NCBI GenBank assembly: GCA_910579335.1
Contig: CAJTUQ010000053.1
Coordinates: forward strand, 1-18,953
Reading direction: 5' to 3'
Length of the DNA: 18,953 nt
Source of the DNA: an uncultured Dorea sp.
GTDB taxonomy: Bacteria > Bacillota > Clostridia > Lachnospirales > Lachnospiraceae
In this document: positions 1-7,761 of the stretch, one piece after another
Layout of the letters: each line of letters opens with the position of its first letter
How positions within the stretch are numbered: position 1 is the stretch's first letter
Notes under the pieces: generated by a model
Told to the model about the DNA's origin: nothing
Seen by the model: only the letters and a program-made list of their open reading frames with translations
The model's database searches: none
Translations under genes and position numbers: made by a program

Positions 1-635
1 CCTTTGAATGCCGGAATCCCGCAATGGATTTTTTCCGAAAAGGCATATTTAAAATCGATAATCTGGAGCGGAACCTTCTGGCAAATATTATCATTGAGGC
101 AAGAAACTGCTTTCCCTGCCGTTTGGACGACCCCTACCTTCAGAACATGCCTCAGAAGGAGTCTCCGGTATTCGGCTCGGAACAGATGATACTTAATTAT
201 CTAGAGCATTTTCTTATCCATATGATAAGGCGCTATTCCTCACCGGACCTTCCCGTTCCAAACTCCCCTGCAAAAGCGGCGACGCTTAATAATGACAATG
301 AAATATTCAGCCGCATCACTGATTATCTTGAAAACAACATCGGCGAACACCTTACCATCGAACAAATCTGCCGCAGCAACTTAATCGGCCGCTCCCAGCT
401 CCAGAAGATATTCCACGAGCGGTGTAAAATGGGGGTCATTGAGTATTTCTCCCATTTGAAAATCGATGCCGCCAAAGAACTGATTCGGACCGAGCGAATG
501 AATTTCACGCAGATTTCCGAACAGCTCGGCTACACATCCATCCATTATTTTTCACGTCGTTTCAAAAAAGAAACCGGCATGACGCCGTCCGAATACGCTT
601 CATCAATCAAAGCAATGGCCGACGGAAAATTTTAA
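1..635 (+). CDS. AraC-family transcriptional regulator, 3' part
   Basis: The reading frame is open to the left window edge, so the true start lies outside; the first ATG in frame (24) is probably internal. The visible part begins with the tail of an N-terminal ligand-binding (cupin-like) region and a linker up to about residue 90 counted from that ATG. A two-helix-turn-helix AraC DNA-binding domain follows: a first helix pair around LTIEQICRSNLIGRSQLQKI and the typical second motif around ISEQLGYTSIHYFSRRFKKE, ending in the family signature GMTPSEY. It should be a cytoplasmic regulator, usually of carbohydrate genes. The next gene starts 41 bases downstream on the same strand with no terminator between, so the DUF5107 gene is a plausible co-transcribed partner or target. 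The ligand cannot be read from the sequence. Confidence 0.93.
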   Translation, partial: FECRNPAMDFFRKGIFKIDNLERNLLANIIIEARNCFPCRLDDPYLQNMPQKESPVFGSEQMILNYLEHFLIHMIRRYSSPDLPVPNSPAKAATLNNDNEIFSRITDYLENNIGEHLTIEQICRSNLIGRSQLQKIFHERCKMGVIEYFSHLKIDAAKELIRTERMNFTQISEQLGYTSIHYFSRRFKKETGMTPSEYASSIKAMADGKF

Positions 636-676
636 AACCCCCGAAAATAATCATCAGCAAGGAGACAGCAAAATAC

Positions 677-2623
677 ATGAAGCCATCTTTAACATTCCAA
701 ACAGAGGTCTTTACCGGCAGTTCCTTAGGCACCGGCGCAAGTATTCCGGACCTCCTCCCCAAAACAAAAACTCCCGGCATGACCCTGTCCTTTCCGGATA
801 CCGATAATGAAATCCGCGCAGGTTACGGAAAGATTACAGCCGCGTACCCATACCGTCCGTACGCCTGCTACAGCCGCACTCTTGAAAAAAAGGAAATGTC
901 CTGCGCCATCCTTGAAAACGATTTTTTAAAAGCCGTTTTCCTTCCCGGCCTCGGCGGACGGCTCTGGTCGCTGACTGACAAGACGACTGGAGAAAACCTC
1001 CTTTATACGAACGACGTTCTCCGTCCGTCCAATCTTGCCGTCCGGAATGCTTGGATAAGCGGCGGCGTAGAATGGAATATCGGCCTCATCGGACACTCCC
1101 CTTTTACGATGGAGCAGCTGTTTACCGCAAAGCTTGAAGACGACGCAGGGCTCCCCGTCCTGCGCATGTATGAATATGAGCGAATCCGCAAAACCGCATT
1201 CCAAATGGACTTCTGGCTTGAGGAGCACAGTCCGTTTTTAAATTGCCGCATGCGGATTTTTAACCAAACGTCACAGACCGTCCCTATGTACTGGTGGAGC
1301 AATATGGCAGTTCCTGAATATGAAGGCGGGCGCGTCATCAGCCCCGCCAAAGAAGTCTTTACCAATCATGGCAGCTGCATCTGCAAAGTTTTGCTTCCCC
1401 TTGCAGACGGAACCGATATCAGCCGGTACAAGGACATCCCCAGACAGGCGGATTATTTTTTCAACATCCCGGAAAATTCGCCAAAATATATCGCCAATAT
1501 CGGCAAAAACGGATACGGCCTTCTGCATCTGTCTACAAACAGCCTTAAGGGACGCAAGCTTTTCTCATGGGGGAACAGCGAGGCTTCCGACAACTGGCAG
1601 AACTTTCTCACGGAAAAAGCCGGGCGCTACGTAGAAATCCAGGCGGGGCTCGGCAAAACCCAGTACGGCTGCATTCCTATGCCTCCCCATACCACATGGG
1701 AATGGATAGAAATGTACGGCCCCGTACAAGCCTCTCCCCAGCTTTTTGCCGCATCCTTTGAACAGGCTGCAATGGAAATCAGCTCCATTGCAGAGCGACA
1801 TCTTAAGCGTATGAAGCCGGAACAGATGCTTTCTGCCACAAAGCCGCTTGCAGATAAAAAGGGAGTGCTTCTCTGCCGTGGGAGCGGATACGGCGCCCTG
1901 GAAAATGAAATCCGAAGCTTCAACAATGAGCCGCTTCTTCCGGGGCATCTTGATTTTTCAAATCTATCGGAAGATGATATGCGTCTGTGCAGATTTCTGG
2001 AAACCGGTATTTTCCCGGATTATCCGGTTACGGAAACTCCGCCTGATTTTATTGCGGACGATACGCTTTGTAAGCGTCTTACCGAGACGATTGAAACCCT
2101 GAACAAAGGAAATTGGTACGCCCATTACCAGCTCGGATTAAGCCATCTTGCAAAAAACGAATTGAAACAGGCAGAGACGCAGCTTCTTGCTTCAAACACA
2201 AGAAAAGAAAATCCGTGGGCGCTGCATGCCCTGGCCGTACTAAAATACAGATGCGGGAATGAAAAACAGGCCGCATCCTGTATTGTATCCGGCTGTTCTT
2301 ATAGAAAAAAAGATTTGTCATACGTGAAAGAAACCTGGCGGCTCCTTCTGCTCTGCCGCAGTTATGAAGCATTGACCGCCCTGTACGGGTCACTTCCCGG
2401 ACAATTCCAAAAAGACAGCCGTATCCTTTTCGGATATCTGCAGGCACTGGCGCATACCGGACATGAAAAAAAGGTATTGGATTATCTTGACAGTCATTCC
2501 TTTGTTCTTGACGATTTGAGAGAATGCGAGGAATCACTGGGAGAGCTATGGCACTTCGTCCACAAAAAGGTGTACGGGGAAAACGGCCGTCTTCCCCGCA
2601 GATATAATTTTAATTCTGTATAA
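677..2623 (+). CDS. DUF5107 domain protein with C-terminal TPR-like region
   Basis: A 648-residue protein. AAGGAG at 659-664 lies 12 bases before the ATG. Roughly residues 60-350 match the DUF5107 family, which resembles the aldose-1-epimerase/beta-sandwich sugar-binding fold: LENDFLKAVFLPGLGGRLWS near residue 80, ISGGVEWNIGLIGHS near 130, and WGNSEASDNWQNFL followed by Y.EIQAG near 310-330. The C-terminal part (about 480-640) is helical and TPR-like, for example WYAHYQLGLSHLAKNELKQA and NPWALHALAVLKYRCGNEKQ. No signal peptide or membrane segment is visible, so it is probably cytoplasmic. Family members sit in carbohydrate utilisation loci, but I know of no established reaction. Some family members are considerably longer, around 1,000 residues. 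It follows an AraC regulator and ends 5 bases from a convergent gene. Confidence 0.85.
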   Translation: MKPSLTFQTEVFTGSSLGTGASIPDLLPKTKTPGMTLSFPDTDNEIRAGYGKITAAYPYRPYACYSRTLEKKEMSCAILENDFLKAVFLPGLGGRLWSLTDKTTGENLLYTNDVLRPSNLAVRNAWISGGVEWNIGLIGHSPFTMEQLFTAKLEDDAGLPVLRMYEYERIRKTAFQMDFWLEEHSPFLNCRMRIFNQTSQTVPMYWWSNMAVPEYEGGRVISPAKEVFTNHGSCICKVLLPLADGTDISRYKDIPRQADYFFNIPENSPKYIANIGKNGYGLLHLSTNSLKGRKLFSWGNSEASDNWQNFLTEKAGRYVEIQAGLGKTQYGCIPMPPHTTWEWIEMYGPVQASPQLFAASFEQAAMEISSIAERHLKRMKPEQMLSATKPLADKKGVLLCRGSGYGALENEIRSFNNEPLLPGHLDFSNLSEDDMRLCRFLETGIFPDYPVTETPPDFIADDTLCKRLTETIETLNKGNWYAHYQLGLSHLAKNELKQAETQLLASNTRKENPWALHALAVLKYRCGNEKQAASCIVSGCSYRKKDLSYVKETWRLLLLCRSYEALTALYGSLPGQFQKDSRILFGYLQALAHTGHEKKVLDYLDSHSFVLDDLRECEESLGELWHFVHKKVYGENGRLPRRYNFNSV

Positions 2624-2628
2624 ACATG

Positions 2629-3543
2629 CTACAGCACGATCATAAACACCGGCAGCGTTACAATAGATAAAAGCGTGGATACAAAAATCGTCTGCGACGC
2701 AATTTCCGGCCCGCATCCGTACTTATCCGCAAGTATTGCCGTTGTGCCCGCCATAGGCATGGCGCTGAGCAAAACTATCGTATTGCAGAGAATGCTGTCA
2801 ATGTTAAAAAGCTTTAACACGCCTAGTATCAGCAGCGGATATACTGCAAGCCTAAGCAGGCAGTAATACAGCACCTGCCAATCAAACAGGCGTCTGATAT
2901 CCGACTCCGCAAGCATGGCTCCGATGGCAAACATAGAAACCGGAACCATGCACTTGCTGATTCCTTCCAGAGTGTTTTGAAGAAATGCTGGAAACGGAAT
3001 GTTAAAAGCCATTATCACCGCGCCCAGCGCTACCGCAACGATACACGGATGCTTTGCCAGCTTTTTATAGGCCTCTGTGCGGTCCACATCCGTAAAAAGG
3101 GCAAGTCCTGACGACCACATCGTAAGGCGCACCGGTATCTGAAAAAAAGACGTATACAGCACACCGGCCGCACCATACAGAGAATGGATGACAGGAAGCC
3201 CGATAAAGCTGGAATTTGAGACAATAATCCCATACGTAAAGATTTTCCTTTTATGTTCCGGACAGCAAAAGAAACAATATTTTCCAAAAAAAACACTAAA
3301 CATCTGTATTCCTAGTGATATAAAAAATGCTTCGGAACAATTTCTTATAAATTCTCCCGAAGCATTCATATCACCCATGAATGAACTGATAATATTGCAG
3401 GGAAGAATCACGTTAACTGTGATATCTGATAAACACTTCTGGCCCTCCTGTGTGATAATCCCCGTTTTCTTTAGCGTAAGCCCAATTATTATCAGCATGA
3501 ACAGCGTAAGCTGCAGATGAATCATCTGGGTAAAAAGAGACAT
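2629..3543 (-). CDS. AEC (auxin efflux carrier) family transporter
   Basis: A 304-residue, very hydrophobic protein with about eight to ten membrane segments and the AEC family layout. The N-terminal block is LIIIGLTLKKTGIITQEG, then a polar DITVNVILPC segment near 42-51. The second half carries MVPVSMFAIGAMLAESD and a conserved-looking LLSAMPMAGTTAILADKYG near 260-280. Bacterial members export or import small organic acids such as malate or malonate, but the substrate cannot be assigned here. The ATG is preceded by GAGGAAAG. The gene follows the SDF symporter by 24 bases and is probably the last gene of the pxp operon. It converges on the DUF5107 gene with only 5 bases between the stops, and no hairpin terminator fits there. 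Confidence 0.9.
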   Translation of the reverse strand: MSLFTQMIHLQLTLFMLIIIGLTLKKTGIITQEGQKCLSDITVNVILPCNIISSFMGDMNASGEFIRNCSEAFFISLGIQMFSVFFGKYCFFCCPEHKRKIFTYGIIVSNSSFIGLPVIHSLYGAAGVLYTSFFQIPVRLTMWSSGLALFTDVDRTEAYKKLAKHPCIVAVALGAVIMAFNIPFPAFLQNTLEGISKCMVPVSMFAIGAMLAESDIRRLFDWQVLYYCLLRLAVYPLLILGVLKLFNIDSILCNTIVLLSAMPMAGTTAILADKYGCGPEIASQTIFVSTLLSIVTLPVFMIVL

Positions 3544-3567
3544 TTTCTTTCCTCAATTTTTAAACTT

Positions 3568-4914
3568 TTAGCTGTTATACTTCTGTTTGTCAAGCTCTTT
3601 TTCCTTCGCATTAACAATTACGTTTACTGCCGCATCGCCGATTACGTTAAGAGGCAGAAGCGCCATCTCAACCGGACGGTTAATTGCTACGATAAGCGCA
3701 TAACCAATCAGGCACGCATCCGTCGTCCATCCCATACCTGACAATACAGTGAATATCATCGTTGTCCCTGCAATCGGGATTGCAGGGGTTCCTGCTGCCG
3801 CACAGATAGAAAGGAATGCCATGACAATCATATTTGCCGGCGTAACATCGATTCCCGCACTTGTTGCGATAAAGGTAACTGCAAACATGTGCATAACCGT
3901 TGTTCCATTCATATTGATGGTCATACCTGTCGGAAGCACAAAGCTTGTAATCTCTTTACTGCAGCCAAGCTCGTCAATACAAGTCCTTGTATTTAACGGA
4001 AGGCATGCCGCGGAGGAGTTTGTGGAAAATCCAAAGATGCCCACCTTTGCAATCTTTTTAATAAACTTTACCGGATTTTCTTTTGTCGTAATCCAAATTC
4101 CCAAAGGATAAAGGGTTACCACCAAAAGGAACAGAGTAAGCATTGCAGATACTATGTACGCCGCTACCGGAGCCAGATACTCTACTCCGTAGATTGCAAA
4201 TGTTCTGGAAATCAGGCAGAAGATTGCAACCGGACCAATCTTGTTAATCAAAAATGTCAGCCACATGTTGATTACTTCACTCAAATTCTCAAGCACTCTT
4301 TTCAGCGGCTCTCCCCGCTCACCCATCTGGTTGAGGCAGAGACCGAGAATAATTGCTACTACTACAATGGCAAGAATACTGTTGTTGGTGCTGGCCGCAT
4401 CTGTAATATTGGACGGAACCGCATTTACAACCACCGCCAACGGGTTAAACGCATCGATGGTAGCCGCCTCGGCAACCCCTTCACTTGGCAGCGTGACATT
4501 GAAAAGCCCCAGCGACTTTACTATGTATGCGATGGTACAGCCAAGCGCCGCGCCGCACACGTAGAATCCGAAGAACCCTGCCAGGGTCGTCCCTGCTATC
4601 CGTCCAAGCTTTGTAGAGTTGGAAATACTGCACATGGCAAGGCTTAAGGAAACCAATACCAACGGCACGATGGCAAGCTGCAGGCCCTTCATAAATATCT
4701 GTCCAATAATATAGAAAATACCGATTGCGCCGACTCCCTCCGGAACAGTAATATCCTGGAACAACAGCTTGTTCACGATTACCCACCCGTCCTCGGAAAT
4801 CACATTTTCCCTCAGAAACAGAAACAACAGTCCCACGGCAAGACCGCCCACAAGGGCTATCATCATCTTTTTCACCACGGACATAGGCTCTTTTTTGTTC
4901 GCTTCGTTACTCAT
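3568..4914 (-). CDS. SDF-family (dicarboxylate/amino acid:cation) symporter, atypical binding site
   Basis: A 448-residue membrane symporter of the SDF (GltP/DctA) family. The first hairpin loop motif is around 297-308 (FSTNSSAACLPL). The cation-site motif is NMNGT at 334-338, where the family usually has NMDGT. The second hairpin is AAAGTPAIPIAGTT near 372-385. TM8 ends in NVIGD at 423-427, matching N401 and D405 of archaeal GltPh. Anchoring on that motif, the GltPh substrate residues D394 and R397 correspond to E416 and L419. R397 holds the acidic side chain in glutamate/aspartate carriers, so this protein is probably not a standard glutamate importer. AAAGGAGTG precedes the ATG. It lies 31 bases after pxpA, so its cargo may be the substrate of the Pxp enzyme (inference). 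Confidence 0.92.
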   Translation of the reverse strand: MSNEANKKEPMSVVKKMMIALVGGLAVGLLFLFLRENVISEDGWVIVNKLLFQDITVPEGVGAIGIFYIIGQIFMKGLQLAIVPLVLVSLSLAMCSISNSTKLGRIAGTTLAGFFGFYVCGAALGCTIAYIVKSLGLFNVTLPSEGVAEAATIDAFNPLAVVVNAVPSNITDAASTNNSILAIVVVAIILGLCLNQMGERGEPLKRVLENLSEVINMWLTFLINKIGPVAIFCLISRTFAIYGVEYLAPVAAYIVSAMLTLFLLVVTLYPLGIWITTKENPVKFIKKIAKVGIFGFSTNSSAACLPLNTRTCIDELGCSKEITSFVLPTGMTINMNGTTVMHMFAVTFIATSAGIDVTPANMIVMAFLSICAAAGTPAIPIAGTTMIFTVLSGMGWTTDACLIGYALIVAINRPVEMALLPLNVIGDAAVNVIVNAKEKELDKQKYNS

Positions 4915-4945
4915 TTTACTTCACTCCTTTGTATTTTTTTATTCC

Positions 4946-5701
4946 TTACAGATGCTTTATCTCAATTCCTTCCTCTGCAAACGCCGCCCGTATCCTCTGC
5001 ACGAACGCCAGCGCCTTCGGCCCGTCTCCATGCACGCACAAGGTGTCTCCCTTGATATCAAGCTCCTTGCCGTTAATGGACGTTACCTTCCCCTCCTTAA
5101 TCATCCGCACGCAGCGGGCAATCGCAACGTCCTCGTCCGTAATCATGGAGCCCTCCATCTTCCTCGGAACTAAAGACAGATCATCCATATAGGCGCGGTC
5201 TGCAAAGATTTCCGACGCAGTCCGAAGCCCCTTGCTTTCTGCAATCTGTCCCAAAACCGCTCCTGCGCAGTAGTAGACGATAAGCTCCTTGTCAAAATCC
5301 GTAATTGCCTCGACGATAGCCGAAGATATCTCCTCATCATACTGGCACTGATTTCCCATCGCCCCATGAGGAGCCACATGCTGAAGCTTAAGGCCATAGC
5401 TTTTCGTAAATGCCGCCAATGCGCCAATCTGGTACTTTACATAATTCTTTACCTCCTGATAAGAAAGAACCATTTTTCTGCGCCCGAATCCCATTAAATC
5501 CGGATAGCCTGGATGTGCGCCTACCATGACGCCCCTCTCCTTTGCCATGCCAACGACCTTGTCCATAACCATCGGATCTCCTGCATGCCATCCGCAGGCA
5601 ACATTCGCCGTCGTCACATACCGGATAATCTCTGCGTCCCCGCCAAGCTTGTATGCGCCGAAGCTTTCGCCCATGTCGCTGTTCAAATCAACACTGTACA
5701 T
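4946..5701 (-). CDS. pxpA: PxpA-like subunit (LamB/YcsF family) of an ATP-dependent 5-oxoprolinase, divergent
   Basis: A 251-residue LamB/YcsF protein. In known systems PxpA, with PxpB and PxpC, opens 5-oxo-L-proline to glutamate using ATP. Family motifs seen: VDLNSDMGESFG (4-15), ACGWHAGDP (35-43, usually CGFHAGDP), GAHPGYPDLMGFGRR (61-75), YQIGAL (90-95), EIFADRAY (164-171), CVHGDGP (222-228, usually CVHGDTP). The normally strongly conserved VKPHGALYN reads VAPHGAMGN (109-117), so the lysine is alanine and the tyrosine glycine; the codons are unambiguous. Length is normal for the family. AAAGGAG stands upstream of the ATG. The gene is separated from pxpC by the dehydrogenase gene, yet all are on one strand with short gaps. 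It is clearly a family member, but the exact substrate is less certain because of the changed motif. Confidence 0.9.
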   Translation of the reverse strand: MYSVDLNSDMGESFGAYKLGGDAEIIRYVTTANVACGWHAGDPMVMDKVVGMAKERGVMVGAHPGYPDLMGFGRRKMVLSYQEVKNYVKYQIGALAAFTKSYGLKLQHVAPHGAMGNQCQYDEEISSAIVEAITDFDKELIVYYCAGAVLGQIAESKGLRTASEIFADRAYMDDLSLVPRKMEGSMITDEDVAIARCVRMIKEGKVTSINGKELDIKGDTLCVHGDGPKALAFVQRIRAAFAEEGIEIKHL

Positions 5702-5728
5702 CTTCTTTTTCTCCTTTCATCTATATCA

Positions 5729-5766
5729 TGATGCCATGAACCGTTCTGTACTTAATACAGGCATCA
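5729..5766 (-). other. Hairpin in the dehydrogenase-pxpA spacer
   Basis: Seven-base arms TGATGCC and GGCATCA enclose a second small hairpin (CTGTA, five-base loop, TACAG at 5746-5760). The outer arm overlaps the TGA stop of the dehydrogenase gene. There is no T run after it on the minus strand, so it is not an obvious terminator. It could be an RNA processing or stabilising structure inside the operon transcript. Function is a guess. Confidence 0.35.
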
Positions 5767-6723
5767 TTTATTCACGACGTTCTGCGGTTCGCCTTGCGCA
5801 AAGCACTTCAAGTTTTCTACTGCGATATCCATCAGTCTCTGTCTCGATTCCTTCGGAGCCCACGCAATGTGGGGCGTGATAATCATGTTCTTCGCCTGAA
5901 GGAGCGGATTATCCATCCGAATCGGCTCCGTGGAGACCACATCCACTGCCGCCCCGGCTACTTTTCCGCAATTTAATGCATCCCGCAAATCTTCCTCTAC
6001 AATAAGCGGGCCTCTGGAATCATTAATAATCATCACGCCGTCTTTCATCTTTGCAATCGTATCTTTGTTAATGATTCCTTCCGTCTCCGGGAACAGCGGA
6101 CAGTGCAGCGAAATAACATCTGACTGCGCAAGCAGCGTGTCAAGATCCGCATAATGGCACGTCTCACTCTCAAGCTCCGGGCGCTTAAATGCATCGTAAG
6201 CAAGAACCTTCATTCCAAGTGCCTGGGCAATTTTCCCTGTATCCTGGCCGATTCTGCCAAACCCGATAATTCCCATTGTTTTTCCCGCAAGCTCTACCAG
6301 CGGATGATTCCAGAAGCACCAATCCGCATTGTTGGTCCAGTCACCCTTTTTCACGCAATCCGAATGCTCTCCTACATGGTGGCACAGCTCAAGGAGCAGG
6401 GCGATGGCATACTGGGATACCGCAGCTGTTCCATAAGTCGGAATATTCGATACCGGAATATTTCTCTCCTTTGCCGCCTCAATATCCACGATGTTATACC
6501 CCGTAGCGAGTACCCCTACAAATTTAATGTTCGGGCACGCCTGAAAAGTCTCTTTTGTAAGCGGCGTCTTGTTGGTATATACCACCTGTGCGTCGCCGAT
6601 TCTGGAAATGATTTCCTCTTCCTTCGTACGGTCATAAACCGTCACTTCCCCGAATTTCTCCATGCCTCCCCAGCTGATATCGCCTGGGTTTAATGTGTAA
6701 CCATCCAATACTACAATTTTCAT
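5764..6723 (-). CDS. D-isomer-specific 2-hydroxyacid dehydrogenase, NAD-dependent
   Basis: A 319-residue cytoplasmic oxidoreductase of the D-2-hydroxyacid dehydrogenase family, which interconverts a 2-oxoacid and an (R)-2-hydroxyacid with NAD(P)H. The substrate-domain motif VGVLATGYNIVD is near 69-80. The Rossmann motif is GIIGFGRIGQ (151-160, GxGxxG). The catalytic triad is visible as R237 (NDSRGPL), E266 (VSTEPI) and H285 (TPHIAW). The overall look is closest to hydroxypyruvate reductase/glycerate dehydrogenase-type members, but substrate cannot be decided by eye. One alternative suggested by context is 2-oxoglutarate to (R)-2-hydroxyglutarate, the first committed step of clostridial glutamate fermentation. 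GGAGG lies 9 bases before the ATG. It sits between pxpC (78 bases) and pxpA (62 bases), an unusual insertion in a pxp operon. Confidence 0.93.
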   Translation of the reverse strand: MKIVVLDGYTLNPGDISWGGMEKFGEVTVYDRTKEEEIISRIGDAQVVYTNKTPLTKETFQACPNIKFVGVLATGYNIVDIEAAKERNIPVSNIPTYGTAAVSQYAIALLLELCHHVGEHSDCVKKGDWTNNADWCFWNHPLVELAGKTMGIIGFGRIGQDTGKIAQALGMKVLAYDAFKRPELESETCHYADLDTLLAQSDVISLHCPLFPETEGIINKDTIAKMKDGVMIINDSRGPLIVEEDLRDALNCGKVAGAAVDVVSTEPIRMDNPLLQAKNMIITPHIAWAPKESRQRLMDIAVENLKCFAQGEPQNVVNK

Positions 6724-6801
6724 ATGTCTTACCTCCGTTATTGATTTTCTTATTTTTTGTTTCTATGATTTACAGCTTTTCGATTCTTTTTCTATTCCGC
6801 C

Positions 6802-7761
6802 TTATTGATTCTTCCCGTTCAGTCTTTCATCCAATCTGTCAAACTCCTCTGCCTGACGAACATACAAATCCTGCGCCAGTTCAATACTGACCTCGATAAA
6901 CCTTACCTTGTATCCCGCCATGCTCTGCATCAGCTTCGGCAGATCCACGGAAATAACACTTCCAATCTTCGTATATCCTCCGGTGCTCTGCCGGTCGGCA
7001 AGCATTATGATTGGCTGTCCGTTGGGCGGCACCTGTATAGAGCCAAAGGAAATGCCGTCCGTGATAATGTTCCCGTCTCCGATATGACGAAGCGGCTCCT
7101 CTCTCCAAAGCCTGCATCCCATCCGGTCAAATTCATTTGTAATCTTTGCACTGTACCAGAAAAACTTCCGGCATTCTTCCTCTGTAAACTCATAATCCTG
7201 AGGCCCTCTTACTACGCGGAGGGTCAGCTCCTTCTTCGGGAACGTCTCCGGCACAAGCTTTCTTTTGCCCATGAAAGGAAGTTCGGTCTTAGGCTGTACA
7301 AACCCAATCCGGTCCCCTTTCTCCAGCTTCCTTCCATTCATTCCGCCAAGCTCGTTTCTCATAAGCGTAGATTTGCTCCCCATCACCGGAGCTATGTCAA
7401 GGCCGCCGGCAAAAGCTATGTATGACCTGCAGCCGTTTCCATTTGTCATTCCAAACGTCAGTACCGCGCCCGCCGGAATCCTTACCGCCTGATACATGGG
7501 AACCGGCTCGCCGTCAACATTTGGCGACATGTCCGCACCCGTGACAGCAATAACGTTATCCTCCTCGAACCGGAGCGACGCCCCTTGAAAGGTCATCTCC
7601 AAAGCACCTTCGCCCCGCTCGTTTCCCGCCAACAGATTCGCAATCCGAAACGACTTCGTATCCATCGGTCCTGCCGGCGATACGCCGAACTGCTGGTACC
7701 CGAACCTTCCCTCATCCTGTACCGTTGTAAGAATGCCGGGGTTTTCAATAATTATTCCCAT
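6802..7761 (-). CDS. pxpC: PxpC-like subunit (biotin-dependent carboxyltransferase family) of 5-oxoprolinase
   Basis: A 319-residue protein of the family often annotated as biotin-dependent carboxyltransferase or allophanate hydrolase subunit 2, shown elsewhere to be 5-oxoprolinase subunit C. Motifs are canonical: TVQDEGRFGYQQFGVSPAG (13-31), ANLLAGN (41-47), TGADMSPNVDG (74-84), GCRSYIAFAGGLD (110-122), MGSKST (127-132), GGMNGRKLEKGD (139-150), IQVPPNGQPIIMLADRQSTG (242-261). Its ATG follows the pxpB stop directly (TAAATG), a sign of translational coupling in the PxpBC pair. No biotin-attachment domain is present, so the carboxyltransferase name is misleading. Unlike its PxpA and PxpB partners, it shows no striking motif loss. 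Confidence 0.93.
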   Translation of the reverse strand: MGIIIENPGILTTVQDEGRFGYQQFGVSPAGPMDTKSFRIANLLAGNERGEGALEMTFQGASLRFEEDNVIAVTGADMSPNVDGEPVPMYQAVRIPAGAVLTFGMTNGNGCRSYIAFAGGLDIAPVMGSKSTLMRNELGGMNGRKLEKGDRIGFVQPKTELPFMGKRKLVPETFPKKELTLRVVRGPQDYEFTEEECRKFFWYSAKITNEFDRMGCRLWREEPLRHIGDGNIITDGISFGSIQVPPNGQPIIMLADRQSTGGYTKIGSVISVDLPKLMQSMAGYKVRFIEVSIELAQDLYVRQAEEFDRLDERLNGKNQ

